Source of the DNA: Candidatus Obscuribacterales bacterium
Lineage (GTDB): Bacteria; Cyanobacteriota; Vampirovibrionia; Obscuribacterales; Obscuribacteraceae
Reading direction: 5' to 3'
NCBI GenBank assembly: GCA_019746975.1
Contig: JAIERK010000093.1
Span: forward strand, 1 to 57,932
DNA length: 57,932 nucleotides
A model generated the notes under the pieces. It made no database searches and was not told the origin of the DNA. It worked only from the letters and a program-made list of their open reading frames with translations. Of the stretch, positions 18,741 to 26,746 are shown piece after piece (positions within the stretch are counted from its first letter, which is position 1; every line of letters starts with the position of its first letter). A program made the position numbers and the translations under genes.

Positions 18741-18944
18741 TGGAGGCGGCGACGGGTTCTTGGAATTCCGTTGAACAGTAACGGAACCTGGCGACGTCTG
18801 AAAAAGAAGATGCGTCGGTTCAAACGAAGGACAGCAAGATTAGGTTGGTAAAACCAGCCGCTCTCGCTGTTCTCCGTTTGGTCACGGAAATACTATATGA
18901 TGTCGCAAAAAGGGCGCAAATAAGCAAAAAAGGTATCCAAGAAT

Positions 18945-18994
18945 CTCGACGGAGACCCTGACGCAGTCCGTTGCGTCAAGGTCTCCCAGTCGAG
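18945..18994. terminator. Strong shared hairpin between convergent genes
   Basis: About 20 paired bases: CTCGAC, GGAGACC and TGACGCA pair with TGCGTCA, GGTCTCC and GTCGAG, broken only by one mismatch and a 2-base bulge. It lies between genes converging from both sides. On the minus strand a CTTTTTT run occurs about 15 bases beyond the stem. Confidence 0.75.
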
Positions 18995-19004
18995 GTTGTG
19001 CCGA

Positions 19005-19574
19005 CTAGAACTCGTCGTTCATAAAGCCTGAGAAGTCTTCATCTTCCTTGAAGCCTCTCGCCAGCATGAAGGCGCGTAGCTTGTTCCAGCTCAGCTTCGT
19101 CGCATACTGCGACTCCGACGTTTCGTGGGAGCCCGGGGGAAGGAGCTTGTTCACGCCGTCCAGGCTAAAGTCGCTGAGGCACTTTTCCTCCGCCCAGTAG
19201 CTGACCGGGCAGACAGCGAAGTTGGTCTGACCATCCTCGCGACTGACGAAAGCGAACAGGTACTCCGCCGCCTTGTCGCTTGGCTCCGGGGTGGCGACGT
19301 CTTTTGTCGTCCCGGCTTTCCCGGCCTTGGTAGTCGGGGCGCTCGGCGCCGTTTGGCTGAAAGTGACGGACGTGATTGCGCCGTCCACCTCGCTCACGGT
19401 CGCCCATTGTGCGAGCGTGCGATGCTGGAACACACGCACGATCGTTTCACTGGCGCTGCCACGCTTGGAGATCCGCTTCCAGTCGTTGGGGTTTTTTCGC
19501 CCAGGCAGCGTCGACCTGTTGTTGATTTCCCGTTTGCAGACCTCAGTCGTGATATCGCTTATTGTTCTGTCCAT
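19005..19574 (-). CDS. Unknown soluble protein
   Basis: A 189-residue frame from ATG 19574 (an earlier ATG at 19724 is possible but crosses a hairpin). No signal peptide or membrane segment. The N-terminal half is basic (RTISDITTEVCKREINNRS, RKNPNDWKRISKRG); the middle has an Ala/Thr/Pro-rich linker (SAPTTKAGKAGTTKD); the C-terminal half is mixed and ends in FKEDEDFSGFMNDEF. G/C-ending codons mark it as a real gene of the GC-rich set. I do not recognise a family. It is the last of a leftward series that includes the unknown protein at 19776-20396 and the Nudix-like protein. Confidence 0.65.
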   Translation of the reverse strand: MDRTISDITTEVCKREINNRSTLPGRKNPNDWKRISKRGSASETIVRVFQHRTLAQWATVSEVDGAITSVTFSQTAPSAPTTKAGKAGTTKDVATPEPSDKAAEYLFAFVSREDGQTNFAVCPVSYWAEEKCLSDFSLDGVNKLLPPGSHETSESQYATKLSWNKLRAFMLARGFKEDEDFSGFMNDEF

Positions 19575-19584
19575 TTCTTGTTTG

Positions 19585-19624
19585 CACCGCCGGTGATATC
19601 GTGCTGATGATATTTCCGGCGGTG
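19585..19624 (-). promoter_or_regulatory. Hairpin just upstream of the 19574 start
   Basis: A 9 bp perfect stem (CACCGCCGG with CCGGCGGTG) around a 22-base loop, ending 11 bases before the ATG at 19574 on the minus strand. It could end the upstream transcript (19776-20396) or act in the leader of the downstream gene; its closeness to the start favours a leader role. Confidence 0.45.
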
Positions 19625-19775
19625 CGTCGTTGTTTGTTGCTTCTGTCAACTCGAGCGAATGCCGCCGAAGACCAGCATCTTCTGGGCACGAGATAAGGCA
19701 TTGTGTCTTGACCATATGCGGCATAAGCAGTTGCTCGCGGCGCCTAAAAACTTCAACGGCTACTGCCGGCAGGCA

Positions 19776-20396
19776 TCACTTGCCGGCGCTGTCGGGAGCG
19801 GTGTTGGTGGTCTCCTTTCCGGAGGCGGCCGTACTTCCAGTCGGAGCGACCGGCGGATTGGCGGCTTCGGCTGCCAGTTTTGCGCGCCGTGCCACCCGCA
19901 GGAATTCCGCCTGGAAGAGATACCGGACGGCTTCCGCCATGCGCAGCACCGTCGCCCCAACCTCCTCGACGCAGTCGCAGGCGGACATCAACTGCCAGAG
20001 TTCGAGGGCGTTGGCGTCGAGCGGCTTGTCTTTGGCGATCTTGGCGTCCAGCTCCTTCTTCCTGGTGCGGGCGATGTCGGCCAGCTCATCCCAGATGCCG
20101 GAGCCGAGGTCCTGGATTCCGCCGTCGGCGCGGTTTGCGAGCTCGGCAGGGAAGAGTTGCCCGAAATCGAATTTGTCGTACGTGGTGAGCTTGGCGAGAT
20201 CGGTATCGGCGGTGGCGACACCAATTAAGCGGACGATATCGTCGATTTCGTCGATGAACTCCGTCAGTCGCGTAGTCGCACGCTTGGCTGGGGCGCCGGT
20301 AATGCCGGCCTCGGTCAGGCATTGCGTGAGCCAGCCTTGCAGCCCAGAAATCTGTGGCGTGAAGGCTGTCTGGAAGGTGGTCAGAGCGGTGCTCAT
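19776..20396 (-). CDS. Unknown helical soluble protein
   Basis: A 206-residue protein from ATG 20396 with AAGGGA about seven bases upstream. The sequence is almost wholly helical (AKRATTRLTEFIDEIDDIVRLIG, WDELADIARTRKKELDAKIAK, VLRMAEAVRYLFQAEFLRVARR) with an Ala/Pro/Ser/Thr-rich tail (PPVAPTGSTAASGKE). Four cysteines or fewer, no signal peptide. No family is recognised. Codon choice is strongly G/C-ending. The neighbouring leftward genes are also unknown, apart from the degenerate Nudix protein. Confidence 0.72.
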   Translation of the reverse strand: MSTALTTFQTAFTPQISGLQGWLTQCLTEAGITGAPAKRATTRLTEFIDEIDDIVRLIGVATADTDLAKLTTYDKFDFGQLFPAELANRADGGIQDLGSGIWDELADIARTRKKELDAKIAKDKPLDANALELWQLMSACDCVEEVGATVLRMAEAVRYLFQAEFLRVARRAKLAAEAANPPVAPTGSTAASGKETTNTAPDSAGK

Positions 20397-20735
20397 GGGT
20401 TTCCCTTCAGGTTAGTTCTTGCCCTACGACTCGCTGACTGATGTCCTTGAGTCGTGCGAGCTGTTGCACGAGAAACGGAACGGTAGCAAGACTGGAAACA
20501 AAGTTCCACAGGTAGGAGATGATGGCGTATATGGTGCCAGGTGTAACGGAATCCAGGCTGACAGCGCGGATGTTCCCCTGATCATCTCGTCGATGTCGAT
20601 GTTTAGCTTCGTCGGCTCGTTAGTTATGCTCTTTCTGTACGACACGCCCATCGGAGCAGCTTGGATCCGTCCGGTTTTTTCTTGTCGCAATGAAGCCGTC
20701 ATACCCAACGCCGCCTTATCGCGAATCAACGGTCG
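20397..20735. other. Spacer, nothing recognised
   Basis: A 339-base gap between two leftward genes of the GC-rich set. A leftward frame at 20424-20729 lacks a ribosome site and codon bias. Confidence 0.4.
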
Positions 20736-20933
20736 TTACTTCTTCTTGTTGTTCTTTCCGTCGCGCGGGACGTTGCATTGCAGACCAGGCGTCATCTCGC
20801 CCATGTTGCGCTGGACGAAGGCATCCCAGCCCTTGTCGCGCAGCAGCGATGCGATCCGTTCGGCGAAGATGAAGTTCCGGTCGATGGCGATGCAGGCATG
20901 AAAGTGCCGGAACACCCGGCACCTCCATGGCAA
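20736..20933 (-). CDS. Short unknown protein or 3' gene fragment
   Basis: A 65-codon frame from a TTG eight bases after the stop of the Nudix-like gene. The codons (ATC, CTG, CGC, AAG, GGC, TTC) are strongly biased like the neighbours, so the peptide VFRHFHACIAIDRNFIFAERIASLLRDKGWDAFVQRN (quoted in parts: FIFAERIASLLRDKGW, DAFVQRNMGEM) is probably truly coding. No ribosome site is visible, and the first codons overlap a 7 bp hairpin (GTGCCGG with CCGGCAC) that may end the upstream gene. It may therefore be the 3' end of a larger lost gene. It ends in a basic KNNKKK tail. No family is recognised. Confidence 0.5.
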   Translation of the reverse strand: MPWRCRVFRHFHACIAIDRNFIFAERIASLLRDKGWDAFVQRNMGEMTPGLQCNVPRDGKNNKKK

Positions 20934-20941
20934 GCAATCGT

Positions 20942-21655
20942 CTAGCTTGCTTTCTTCTCGCGCGCGATCTTACGCGTCGCAAGTGATAGCGCGACGATCG
21001 AGTGGTTGTCCGCGATCTTTTGGCCAATCTGATCGTCGACCTCGTCTTCAGACCAGAGGCAGACTTTCAGTTCCTTGGAGCCCTTGAGCTTTGCTTCGAG
21101 CAAGGCCTCGTCTACGTCGAGGCGTGCGAGGTAGTATGTTGGCGCAACGGCGCTTGTGCCGGAGTTCTCCGCGATGTTGCATAAAAGGGTCACCGAGAGA
21201 ATTTTGGCACTGGTCATAATTGCGTCGCCCAGCTCTCGAGTCAGGATGCCGAGCGGCAGGTCCGCCAGCGTGAGCGAGTCAAGCGAGTCCTTCGAGTTGG
21301 CTTTGTCGAGCTTGTCTCCGAAGCCGCGTGGCACTTCGTAGGTCCATTGGCACAACGGTAGACGCCACTGTTTCACGATGGCGAACTTTCCGTTGACGAT
21401 GGTGACGACGGCGGCGCCGTCAGATACTTCACCGTTAGCGTTGAAGCGGACCGTGAATGCGCCTTCCTTGCCGTTGGGCAAGAGGACTGCGAACTTCACG
21501 TCGGTGAAATATGTCTTCGAGTGCTCGAAGATCTCAGTGATTCGCAACGCTTCGAATTCGCCTTCGGCTGCATTGCCGAGTTTGCGAAGCGGTTTTAGTT
21601 GGCGGGCTGTCAGTTCGGTATTGATTGCGGCAAGCCGTGTTTCTCGTTCGTTCAT
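20942..21655 (-). CDS. Nudix-fold protein with degenerate Nudix box
   Basis: A 237-residue protein from ATG 21655 with AAGGGG about seven bases upstream. DGAAVVTIVNGKFAIVKQWR, then QWTYEVPRGFGD, matches the strand pattern and the E-x-P-x-G entry of ADP-ribose-pyrophosphatase-type Nudix proteins. The Nudix helix is disrupted: between RGFGD and TRELGDAI lie about 20 extra residues, and where the REUxEExGU glutamates should follow RE the sequence has D and A. Metal-dependent hydrolysis is therefore doubtful; it may bind a nucleotide ligand or be inactive. A large cruciform-like inverted repeat lies in its 5' region (21737-21828). Confidence 0.78.
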   Translation of the reverse strand: MNERETRLAAINTELTARQLKPLRKLGNAAEGEFEALRITEIFEHSKTYFTDVKFAVLLPNGKEGAFTVRFNANGEVSDGAAVVTIVNGKFAIVKQWRLPLCQWTYEVPRGFGDKLDKANSKDSLDSLTLADLPLGILTRELGDAIMTSAKILSVTLLCNIAENSGTSAVAPTYYLARLDVDEALLEAKLKGSKELKVCLWSEDEVDDQIGQKIADNHSIVALSLATRKIAREKKAS

Positions 21656-21736
21656 GTTTTTCCCCTTTCTGCCTCTGCAGAAGAGAGAGTTCAGTTCGAC
21701 AGTAACGTATGTTTCTGAAGAAGCTCCATCCTGAGC

Positions 21737-21828
21737 CTGCCTTCGTTTGACGTTAACCGCGTGCAGTTTCGCGGCTGGAGCAATCACTCTTGAATGCTCC
21801 AATGGCGGTTGGCGTCTTACGAAGGCAG
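21737..21828. promoter_or_regulatory. Large three-tier inverted repeat
   Basis: The outer arms (21737-21760 and 21805-21828) pair as CTGCCTTCGT/ACGAAGGCAG, GACG/CGTC and AACCGC/GCGGTT, separated by symmetrical 2-base internal loops. An inner stem GGAGCA/TGCTCC (21777-21782, 21795-21800) caps it. It lies on the minus strand between the MFS gene stop and the Nudix-like gene start. It could be a terminator, a leader structure or a folded recombination site; no known class fits exactly. Confidence 0.7.
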
Positions 21829-21903
21829 CTCGGATAGTTGGACAGGAGGTCGTGAACTGATAGTCCACGACTCCCGATCAAGCTACAGGTCTACTGGATC
21901 TGC

Positions 21904-23280
21904 TTACTTGGTTTCGTCTTCGGTTCCCGAGACCTTGGCGGTGTCCTCGGCGAGGTAGCGAGCGCCCCAGAGCCAGAAGAGCCCGCCTACCAGCATGACG
22001 CCGGACATCCCGAGGAAGGCGATGTTCATGTTCTTCCCGAATGCGTCGGTGACTGCACCAATCACGAGCGGCGAAATGACGTCGCCGAGCCCGTGAATCA
22101 CGAGGATGTTCAGAGCGAACGCGCTCGCCCGAATGGACGGGTGAGTGACGTTGGCCAGAATGGTGTTGGTTGGGCCTGTGTTGAAGAACAGGCAGAAGCA
22201 CGCGAGGAAGATGCACACCCACGCCAGGGGGAACGGCAGGTAGAGCGTGCCGATGAAGAACGGCAACCCGACCAGAATGGCCAGCCCGGAGACGGTGAAG
22301 TACGAGCCCTTAAACCTGGCCCGTAGTTTGTCGGCGAGGTAGCCACCAGCGATGGTGGCGGACAGACCGGAGAGGACGAGGATGACGCCGAAGATCAGGT
22401 TGACCTCGGCGAGGTTGCCCACGCCGCGGAACTCGTTGATGTAGGACGGCATCCAGAACGCCATACCGCCTATCGCGAACGTCATCGCGGCCATGCCGAG
22501 CGTGTTGAGCACGTAGGAGCGGTTCTTGATCAGCTCGACGACGTCCTTCCACGCGATCTTCTTGTGTCCGGAGGTGGCACCGCCTGCGCCCTTGTCGTAC
22601 TGTCCGTGGGGCGGGTCGACCTTGAACATGCACCAGATGGCGAGCAGGATTCCGGGCGGGACGACGAGGTAGAACGCCCAGCGCCAGCCGAGCCACGCGG
22701 CGATCAAGCCTCCGAAGATGAAGCCGATGGCGCTACCGACCGGAATGGCCAGATAGAACCACGACAGCATTTTCCCGCGCTCCTTGAGCGGGAACATGTC
22801 GGCGATCATCGTTGGTGCGACCGGCCCGTAGGCGGCCTCGCCGATGCCGACGAAACAGCGCGTCAGGAGCAGGGCACCGAAGGCGGTGGCGAGTCCGGAT
22901 GCGCCTGATGCCAGGCTCCAGACTGCTACGCCGCCTGCGACGATCCACCAGCGCCTGATGCGCAGGAGTCCGAACACGGGAGCCATCAGCATGTACGTCA
23001 CCATGAAGGCCATGGCCAGGAGGCCAATCATGGCGTTCTCCGGGTTGGAGCCCAGAATGCTTTCCAGCCACGAGAGCAGCGTTTGGACCACGGGGCCGGG
23101 CTGCTTGTCCGGCCCGAAGAACTCGGAGCGGATGTTGGGCACGACGGCCGAGAGGATCTGCCGGTCCACGTAGTTGAAGATGTTGATCGCGAGAAGCAGA
23201 AGCAGAGCCTGCGTGGCACCGGGGAACCTCGCGGTGGGCGGGTTGTCGTTCGCCGGGCCTTCTCCTTCTTTCTGACTCAT
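21904..23280 (-). CDS. MFS transporter, Spinster-like
   Basis: A 458-residue protein from ATG 23280 with GAGG nine bases upstream. It has twelve predicted membrane segments. FNYVDRQILSAVVPNI near residue 35, the RIRRWWIVAGG loop and GIGEAAYGPVAPTMIADMF (about 155-173) are typical of the Spinster-type branch of the major facilitator superfamily. Eukaryotic relatives move sphingolipids or lysophospholipids and bacterial ones move varied organic solutes, so the substrate is open. It has a short, hydrophilic, acidic C-terminus. The small membrane protein gene at 23369-23641 lies 88 bases upstream in the same direction. Confidence 0.9.
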   Translation of the reverse strand: MSQKEGEGPANDNPPTARFPGATQALLLLLAINIFNYVDRQILSAVVPNIRSEFFGPDKQPGPVVQTLLSWLESILGSNPENAMIGLLAMAFMVTYMLMAPVFGLLRIRRWWIVAGGVAVWSLASGASGLATAFGALLLTRCFVGIGEAAYGPVAPTMIADMFPLKERGKMLSWFYLAIPVGSAIGFIFGGLIAAWLGWRWAFYLVVPPGILLAIWCMFKVDPPHGQYDKGAGGATSGHKKIAWKDVVELIKNRSYVLNTLGMAAMTFAIGGMAFWMPSYINEFRGVGNLAEVNLIFGVILVLSGLSATIAGGYLADKLRARFKGSYFTVSGLAILVGLPFFIGTLYLPFPLAWVCIFLACFCLFFNTGPTNTILANVTHPSIRASAFALNILVIHGLGDVISPLVIGAVTDAFGKNMNIAFLGMSGVMLVGGLFWLWGARYLAEDTAKVSGTEDETK

Positions 23281-23368
23281 CGGAATTACCTCACTATCCG
23301 GAAGAGGGGTTGGGAACAAGCGATGTGCTTGATCCCGCTGGCTTCAAAGCGCCAGCTTGCTGTTGCAC

Positions 23369-23641
23369 CTACGTGATGGGCAGGTAGCCCATCACTCTCA
23401 GGGCGAAAACCAAAACGATCGTGACGGCGGAGATGATGCTCAGAGTGGATCCGAACTTTCGATCTTCGAGGAAGCGCCCAGCTCCGACACAGATCATCGT
23501 CGAGAATAGGAGGGCGTAACTTCCCCAGAGGACGTGGTCGAAGAACTTCACCGGATGGCCTGTTGCAATGACCATCCCAGAGAAGAAGAGACCAGCCAGT
23601 GTCCCCCATCCGATCATGAAAAACGCGGCTATGGCGCGCAT
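23369..23641 (-). CDS. Small three-helix membrane protein
   Basis: A 90-residue protein from ATG 23641 with AAGGAAACG upstream. Three hydrophobic segments (AAFFMIGWGTLAGLFFSGMV, VLWGSYALLFSTMICVGAG, LSIISAVTIVLVFALRVMG) leave only short loops. No family is recognised. The gene lies directly upstream of the MFS transporter in the same direction, so the two may be co-transcribed. A hairpin at 23663-23692 sits just before its ribosome site. Confidence 0.75.
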   Translation of the reverse strand: MRAIAAFFMIGWGTLAGLFFSGMVIATGHPVKFFDHVLWGSYALLFSTMICVGAGRFLEDRKFGSTLSIISAVTIVLVFALRVMGYLPIT

Positions 23642-23662
23642 CGTCGTTTCCTTGTTGGCATG

Positions 23663-23692
23663 GGGCGGAGCATCAAGAGCGACGCTCCGCCC
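23663..23692 (-). terminator. Hairpin between pepF and the small membrane protein
   Basis: A 9 bp perfect stem (GGGCGGAGC with GCTCCGCCC) and a 12-base loop, without a T-tract, about 100 bases beyond the pepF stop. Confidence 0.55.
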
Positions 23693-23732
23693 TCTGTTGG
23701 CGACCATGGAGCCGAAGCTGTCATGGTATTGC

Positions 23733-23768
23733 AGGCGGTGTCGGGTCTGTTCCAAACCGGCACCGCCT
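23733..23768 (-). terminator. Hairpin right after pepF
   Basis: AGGCGGTG pairs with CACCGCCT, with an inner CGG/CCG continuation, 28 bases beyond the pepF stop. No T-tract follows. Confidence 0.6.
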
Positions 23769-23795
23769 AGTCAAGTGACACTTCACCTCACCCAA

Positions 23796-25601
23796 TCAGC
23801 TCAGCTTCTCGAACTGGTCCAGGTAATCGACGAACGAGTCGAAGGCCGCCTGGATCGGTTGCGGCGTGGTGAGGTCCACGCCGGCATTCTTGAGCAGGTC
23901 GATGCTCGACATCGAGCTGCCGCCCGAGAGGAAGTTGAGGTACCGCTCGACCGCCGGCTTGCCTTCCTTGATGATCCGGCGAGCCAGAGTCAGGGCGGCG
24001 CTGATGCCGGTCGAGTATTGGTACACGTAGAAGCTGCGGTAGAAGTGCGGAATTCGGGCCCACTCGATGCCGATCCGGTCGTCGAGTTTTACCACTGCAC
24101 CGTAGTACTTCTCGTTGAGCCCCTTGTGGATACCGCACAACACGTCCGCCGTCAGCGGTTTGCCTTCTTCGGCCGTGGCATGCGCGATCATCTCGAACTC
24201 GGCGAACATGGTCTGGCGCACCAGCGTGGAGCGAATGCTCTCCATCTGCTTGTTGATGATGAAGCGCTTCATCGCCTTGTCATCGGTCTCGGCGATCAGG
24301 TAGTGCGCGAGCAGAGCCTCGTTGAGCGTGGACGCCACCTCGGCGACGAACAGCGTGTAATCGCTGGTCGGGTAAGGTTGGCGCCGCTTGGAGTGCCAGG
24401 AGTGCATCGAGTGACCGGCCTCGTGCGCGAGCGTGAACATCGAGTCAAGCGAATCGTGCCAGTTGAGCAGCATGTAGGGAGCGGTCCCCCATGTGCCTGA
24501 GCTATAAGCGCCGGAGCGTTTGCCCTCACTTTCGACCACGTCCGTCCAGCGCGAGTTGAAGCCGCCTCTCAGGGTGTCGACGTACTCTGCGCCAAGCGGC
24601 TGCACGGCGGCGAGCACCTTCTGCTGCGCCTCCGGGTAGGTGATCTTGTACTTGAACTCGCCGACGAGCGGCACGTACATGTCATACCAGGCCAGCTCAT
24701 CTACGCCGAGGATGCGCTTGCGCAGCTCCAGATAGCGGTGGATGTGCGGGAGGTTGGCATGAACCGTCTGGACCAGCGAGTCGTAGACGGTCTCCGGTAC
24801 TTCGATGCCACTGAGCGCCTGCTGGCGGCAGCTCTTATATTTGCGGACCCGAGCCCCGAAGACGTCGGCCTTCACCTGCCCGTTGTAGATGGCGGCGAGG
24901 GTGTTGCGCCAGGTGAGCCAGGAGTCGAACATCGCTTCGTACGCACGTTTGCGCGTGGCCCGATCGGGGTTCTCCATCCACTTCGGAGTCCAGTTGCCGT
25001 TGGTCATTCGCAGTCGATTGCCGGTTTCGTCGTCGAGTTCGGGCAGCTTGAGGTCTGCGTTGTTGAACATGCCGAAGACCGCACCAGAAGCCCCGAAGAT
25101 CGGACCGGCTTCGGAGAGGACCTCTTCGACCTCACTCGAGCGGAAGTGAGCTCGCTCGCGATTGAGTTCGTCGAAGTCGCGCCGGTAAATCTCGAGACCC
25201 TTGTAGCGTTGGACGAAGCCGTCCAGCCGCGCGGGCTTGATGGACAGCAGCTCAGGGTTGACCCAGGCAAGCGCCGTACTGATTTTGTTGCCCAGGTCGC
25301 GTACGCGCCCGTTCAGCTCCTGGTAGTGGGCGTTCTTGGTGTCCGTATCGCCGTGCAGGTGTGCATAAGTACTCACTTTGCCGTACACCTGATAAACCGC
25401 GTCCCGCCGCGTCAGGAACTCGAGCAGAAGTCTGCCGGAGCGACGCAGCCGTCCCTTGTACGAGGCCAGTGTGGGAATCTGACCGGACACGTGAGCGAAG
25501 TCACGCTCCCATTCAGCTTCGGACGCGTAGATGGGCGTCAGGTCCCAGGTTAATGCCTCAGGAACGTCAGCCCGTTTAGGAAGTGTTGATGCAGTTGTCA
25601 T
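23796..25601 (-). CDS. pepF: Oligoendopeptidase F
   Basis: A 601-residue M3-family metallopeptidase of the usual PepF length. The zinc site LAHEAGHSMHSW is at about residues 392-403, and the third ligand lies in FVAEVASTLNEALL about 28 residues later. The N-terminal half is the helical oligopeptidase F region (SYKGRLRRSGRLLLEFL, TKNAHYQELNGRVRDL), and YQYSTGISAALTLARRI is a typical family stretch near the C-terminus. PepF cuts short peptides in the cytoplasm, in recycling or in turnover of secreted-protein fragments. I prefer ATG 25601 over a TTG two codons earlier; AAGG lies about nine bases upstream. It is a single-gene unit with hairpins on both sides. Confidence 0.93.
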   Translation of the reverse strand: MTTASTLPKRADVPEALTWDLTPIYASEAEWERDFAHVSGQIPTLASYKGRLRRSGRLLLEFLTRRDAVYQVYGKVSTYAHLHGDTDTKNAHYQELNGRVRDLGNKISTALAWVNPELLSIKPARLDGFVQRYKGLEIYRRDFDELNRERAHFRSSEVEEVLSEAGPIFGASGAVFGMFNNADLKLPELDDETGNRLRMTNGNWTPKWMENPDRATRKRAYEAMFDSWLTWRNTLAAIYNGQVKADVFGARVRKYKSCRQQALSGIEVPETVYDSLVQTVHANLPHIHRYLELRKRILGVDELAWYDMYVPLVGEFKYKITYPEAQQKVLAAVQPLGAEYVDTLRGGFNSRWTDVVESEGKRSGAYSSGTWGTAPYMLLNWHDSLDSMFTLAHEAGHSMHSWHSKRRQPYPTSDYTLFVAEVASTLNEALLAHYLIAETDDKAMKRFIINKQMESIRSTLVRQTMFAEFEMIAHATAEEGKPLTADVLCGIHKGLNEKYYGAVVKLDDRIGIEWARIPHFYRSFYVYQYSTGISAALTLARRIIKEGKPAVERYLNFLSGGSSMSSIDLLKNAGVDLTTPQPIQAAFDSFVDYLDQFEKLS

Positions 25602-25676
25602 TGCCAATGCCTTGTAGTCAGCGGGGCTCGGTCGCCATCAAGGCGCGCCCGTTTGCACTTAGTATCTCGGAGCGAC

Positions 25677-25707
25677 CGGACGGGCAACGCAATTGCGTTG
25701 CCGTCCG
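25677..25707 (-). terminator. Palindromic hairpin before the PlsC-like gene 2 - pepF junction
   Basis: CGGACGG and CAACGCAA pair with TTGCGTTG and CCGTCCG with a single bulged G. It forms an almost continuous palindrome just beyond the stop of the leftward gene at 25741-26583. Confidence 0.6.
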
Positions 25708-25740
25708 TTGAATCAGGTACTTACTCGATGCGGCTCGCGG

Positions 25741-26583
25741 TTACTCTTTCAACGCCCCTTTGCGGAGCGCCGGATCAAGCGCCACGATTGCCTGCTTGAG
25801 CTGTTCTGTGGCTTCCTTGTCATCGCTGGAAAACTTGTCGATAGGGATCGGTTCTCCGACCACCATCGTCAGACCACGACGAAACACCACGAACATGAGG
25901 AACACGAGCAGATACTCGACAGGCGGCGGCAGCCTGCGAATCCAGCTGCCGGGGTAACGGCCGTACCGGAGGTTGACCGGGATGATGTAAGTCATCTTGC
26001 CGAGCTGTTGGGATGCTTCTCGGGCAATCCGAATCGCACCCTTCTTGAACTCGCCCAGGTGACCATCGAGGTAGGCAAACCCCTCGGGAAACATAACCAG
26101 CTTCTGTCCGGAGGTCAAGACCTCCACAGCGGCTTTGCGGGCGGGACCGCCCTTGCCCTGGTTGAGATCGGCAGCGAAGGCGCCCAGAGGAGCGACCAAC
26201 AGTCCGCCGAGACCGCCAGCGAAGGTGAACACGTCTTGCGCCGCCATGTACCGGGCCGGTCTGTTCATCATGATAGGCATGGTTACCGCGTCTGCCCAGT
26301 GAGGGTGGTTAGGGGTAACGATGTAGGGACCGTCGACCTTGTCGATGTTCTCCCTGCCTATGATTTTGATTCGACCGACCTGTATGAACGCCAGCAGCTT
26401 CGCCAGCCTCATGCCCCATTTGAAGGCTCGAGGTGTCGGAGGCGGCGCCAAGTAACCGCAGGTCGACACCATTCGGCTGTACTCACGCAACCGCTTGATG
26501 CCGGGAATGACGTAGCGCCAGGCTACCAGGAAAAGGGCGATCAGTGCGAGCACGATCGCGGGTAGGGTCAGTTCAGAGCTCAT
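25741..26583 (-). CDS. PlsC-like 1-acyl-glycerol-3-phosphate acyltransferase
   Basis: A 280-residue protein from ATG 26583. One N-terminal membrane segment (LPAIVLALIALFLVAW) precedes an acyltransferase domain with the H-x4-D motif in TPNHPHWADAV near residue 93 and the glycerophosphate-binding motif VMFPEGFAYLDG near 163, where FPEGT is the common form. This fits PlsC-type enzymes that acylate lysophosphatidate to phosphatidate at the inner membrane. A second divergent homolog lies immediately upstream (26747-27625), and a diacylglycerol-kinase-like remnant lies beyond that, suggesting a phospholipid locus. Short hydrophobic stretch YLLVFLMFVVF near residue 228. Confidence 0.85.
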   Translation of the reverse strand: MSSELTLPAIVLALIALFLVAWRYVIPGIKRLREYSRMVSTCGYLAPPPTPRAFKWGMRLAKLLAFIQVGRIKIIGRENIDKVDGPYIVTPNHPHWADAVTMPIMMNRPARYMAAQDVFTFAGGLGGLLVAPLGAFAADLNQGKGGPARKAAVEVLTSGQKLVMFPEGFAYLDGHLGEFKKGAIRIAREASQQLGKMTYIIPVNLRYGRYPGSWIRRLPPPVEYLLVFLMFVVFRRGLTMVVGEPIPIDKFSSDDKEATEQLKQAIVALDPALRKGALKE

Positions 26584-26706
26584 TAGTGCTTCGTCCTGGT
26601 GGCGAGTAGAACTCGCCGACGTAAGATTTGGATTCACGCGCCGATGGATAAGTCGACGCGGGCACCAGCTGCAGTAATGAAGCAGTAATGGGACGCAAGT
26701 CCCGAA

Positions 26707-26738
26707 CCGGGAGGGCACCGATTGTGGTGCCCTCCCGG
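26707..26738 (-). terminator. Strong 13 bp hairpin after the upstream acyltransferase gene
   Basis: CCGGGAGGGCACC pairs perfectly with GGTGCCCTCCCGG around a 6-base loop, only 8 bases beyond the stop at 26747. On the minus strand it is followed by TTCGGGACTT, not a U-run. Confidence 0.75.
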
Positions 26739-26746
26739 AAAAACGA

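Noticed and set aside
21737..21828. Integron attC site
   Set aside because: The bulged arms recall attC, but the GTTRRRY/RYYYAAC core boxes are not present and no integrase gene is in the window.
24738..25553. Rightward 271-codon open frame
   Set aside because: Antisense to pepF, which has all M3 peptidase motifs.
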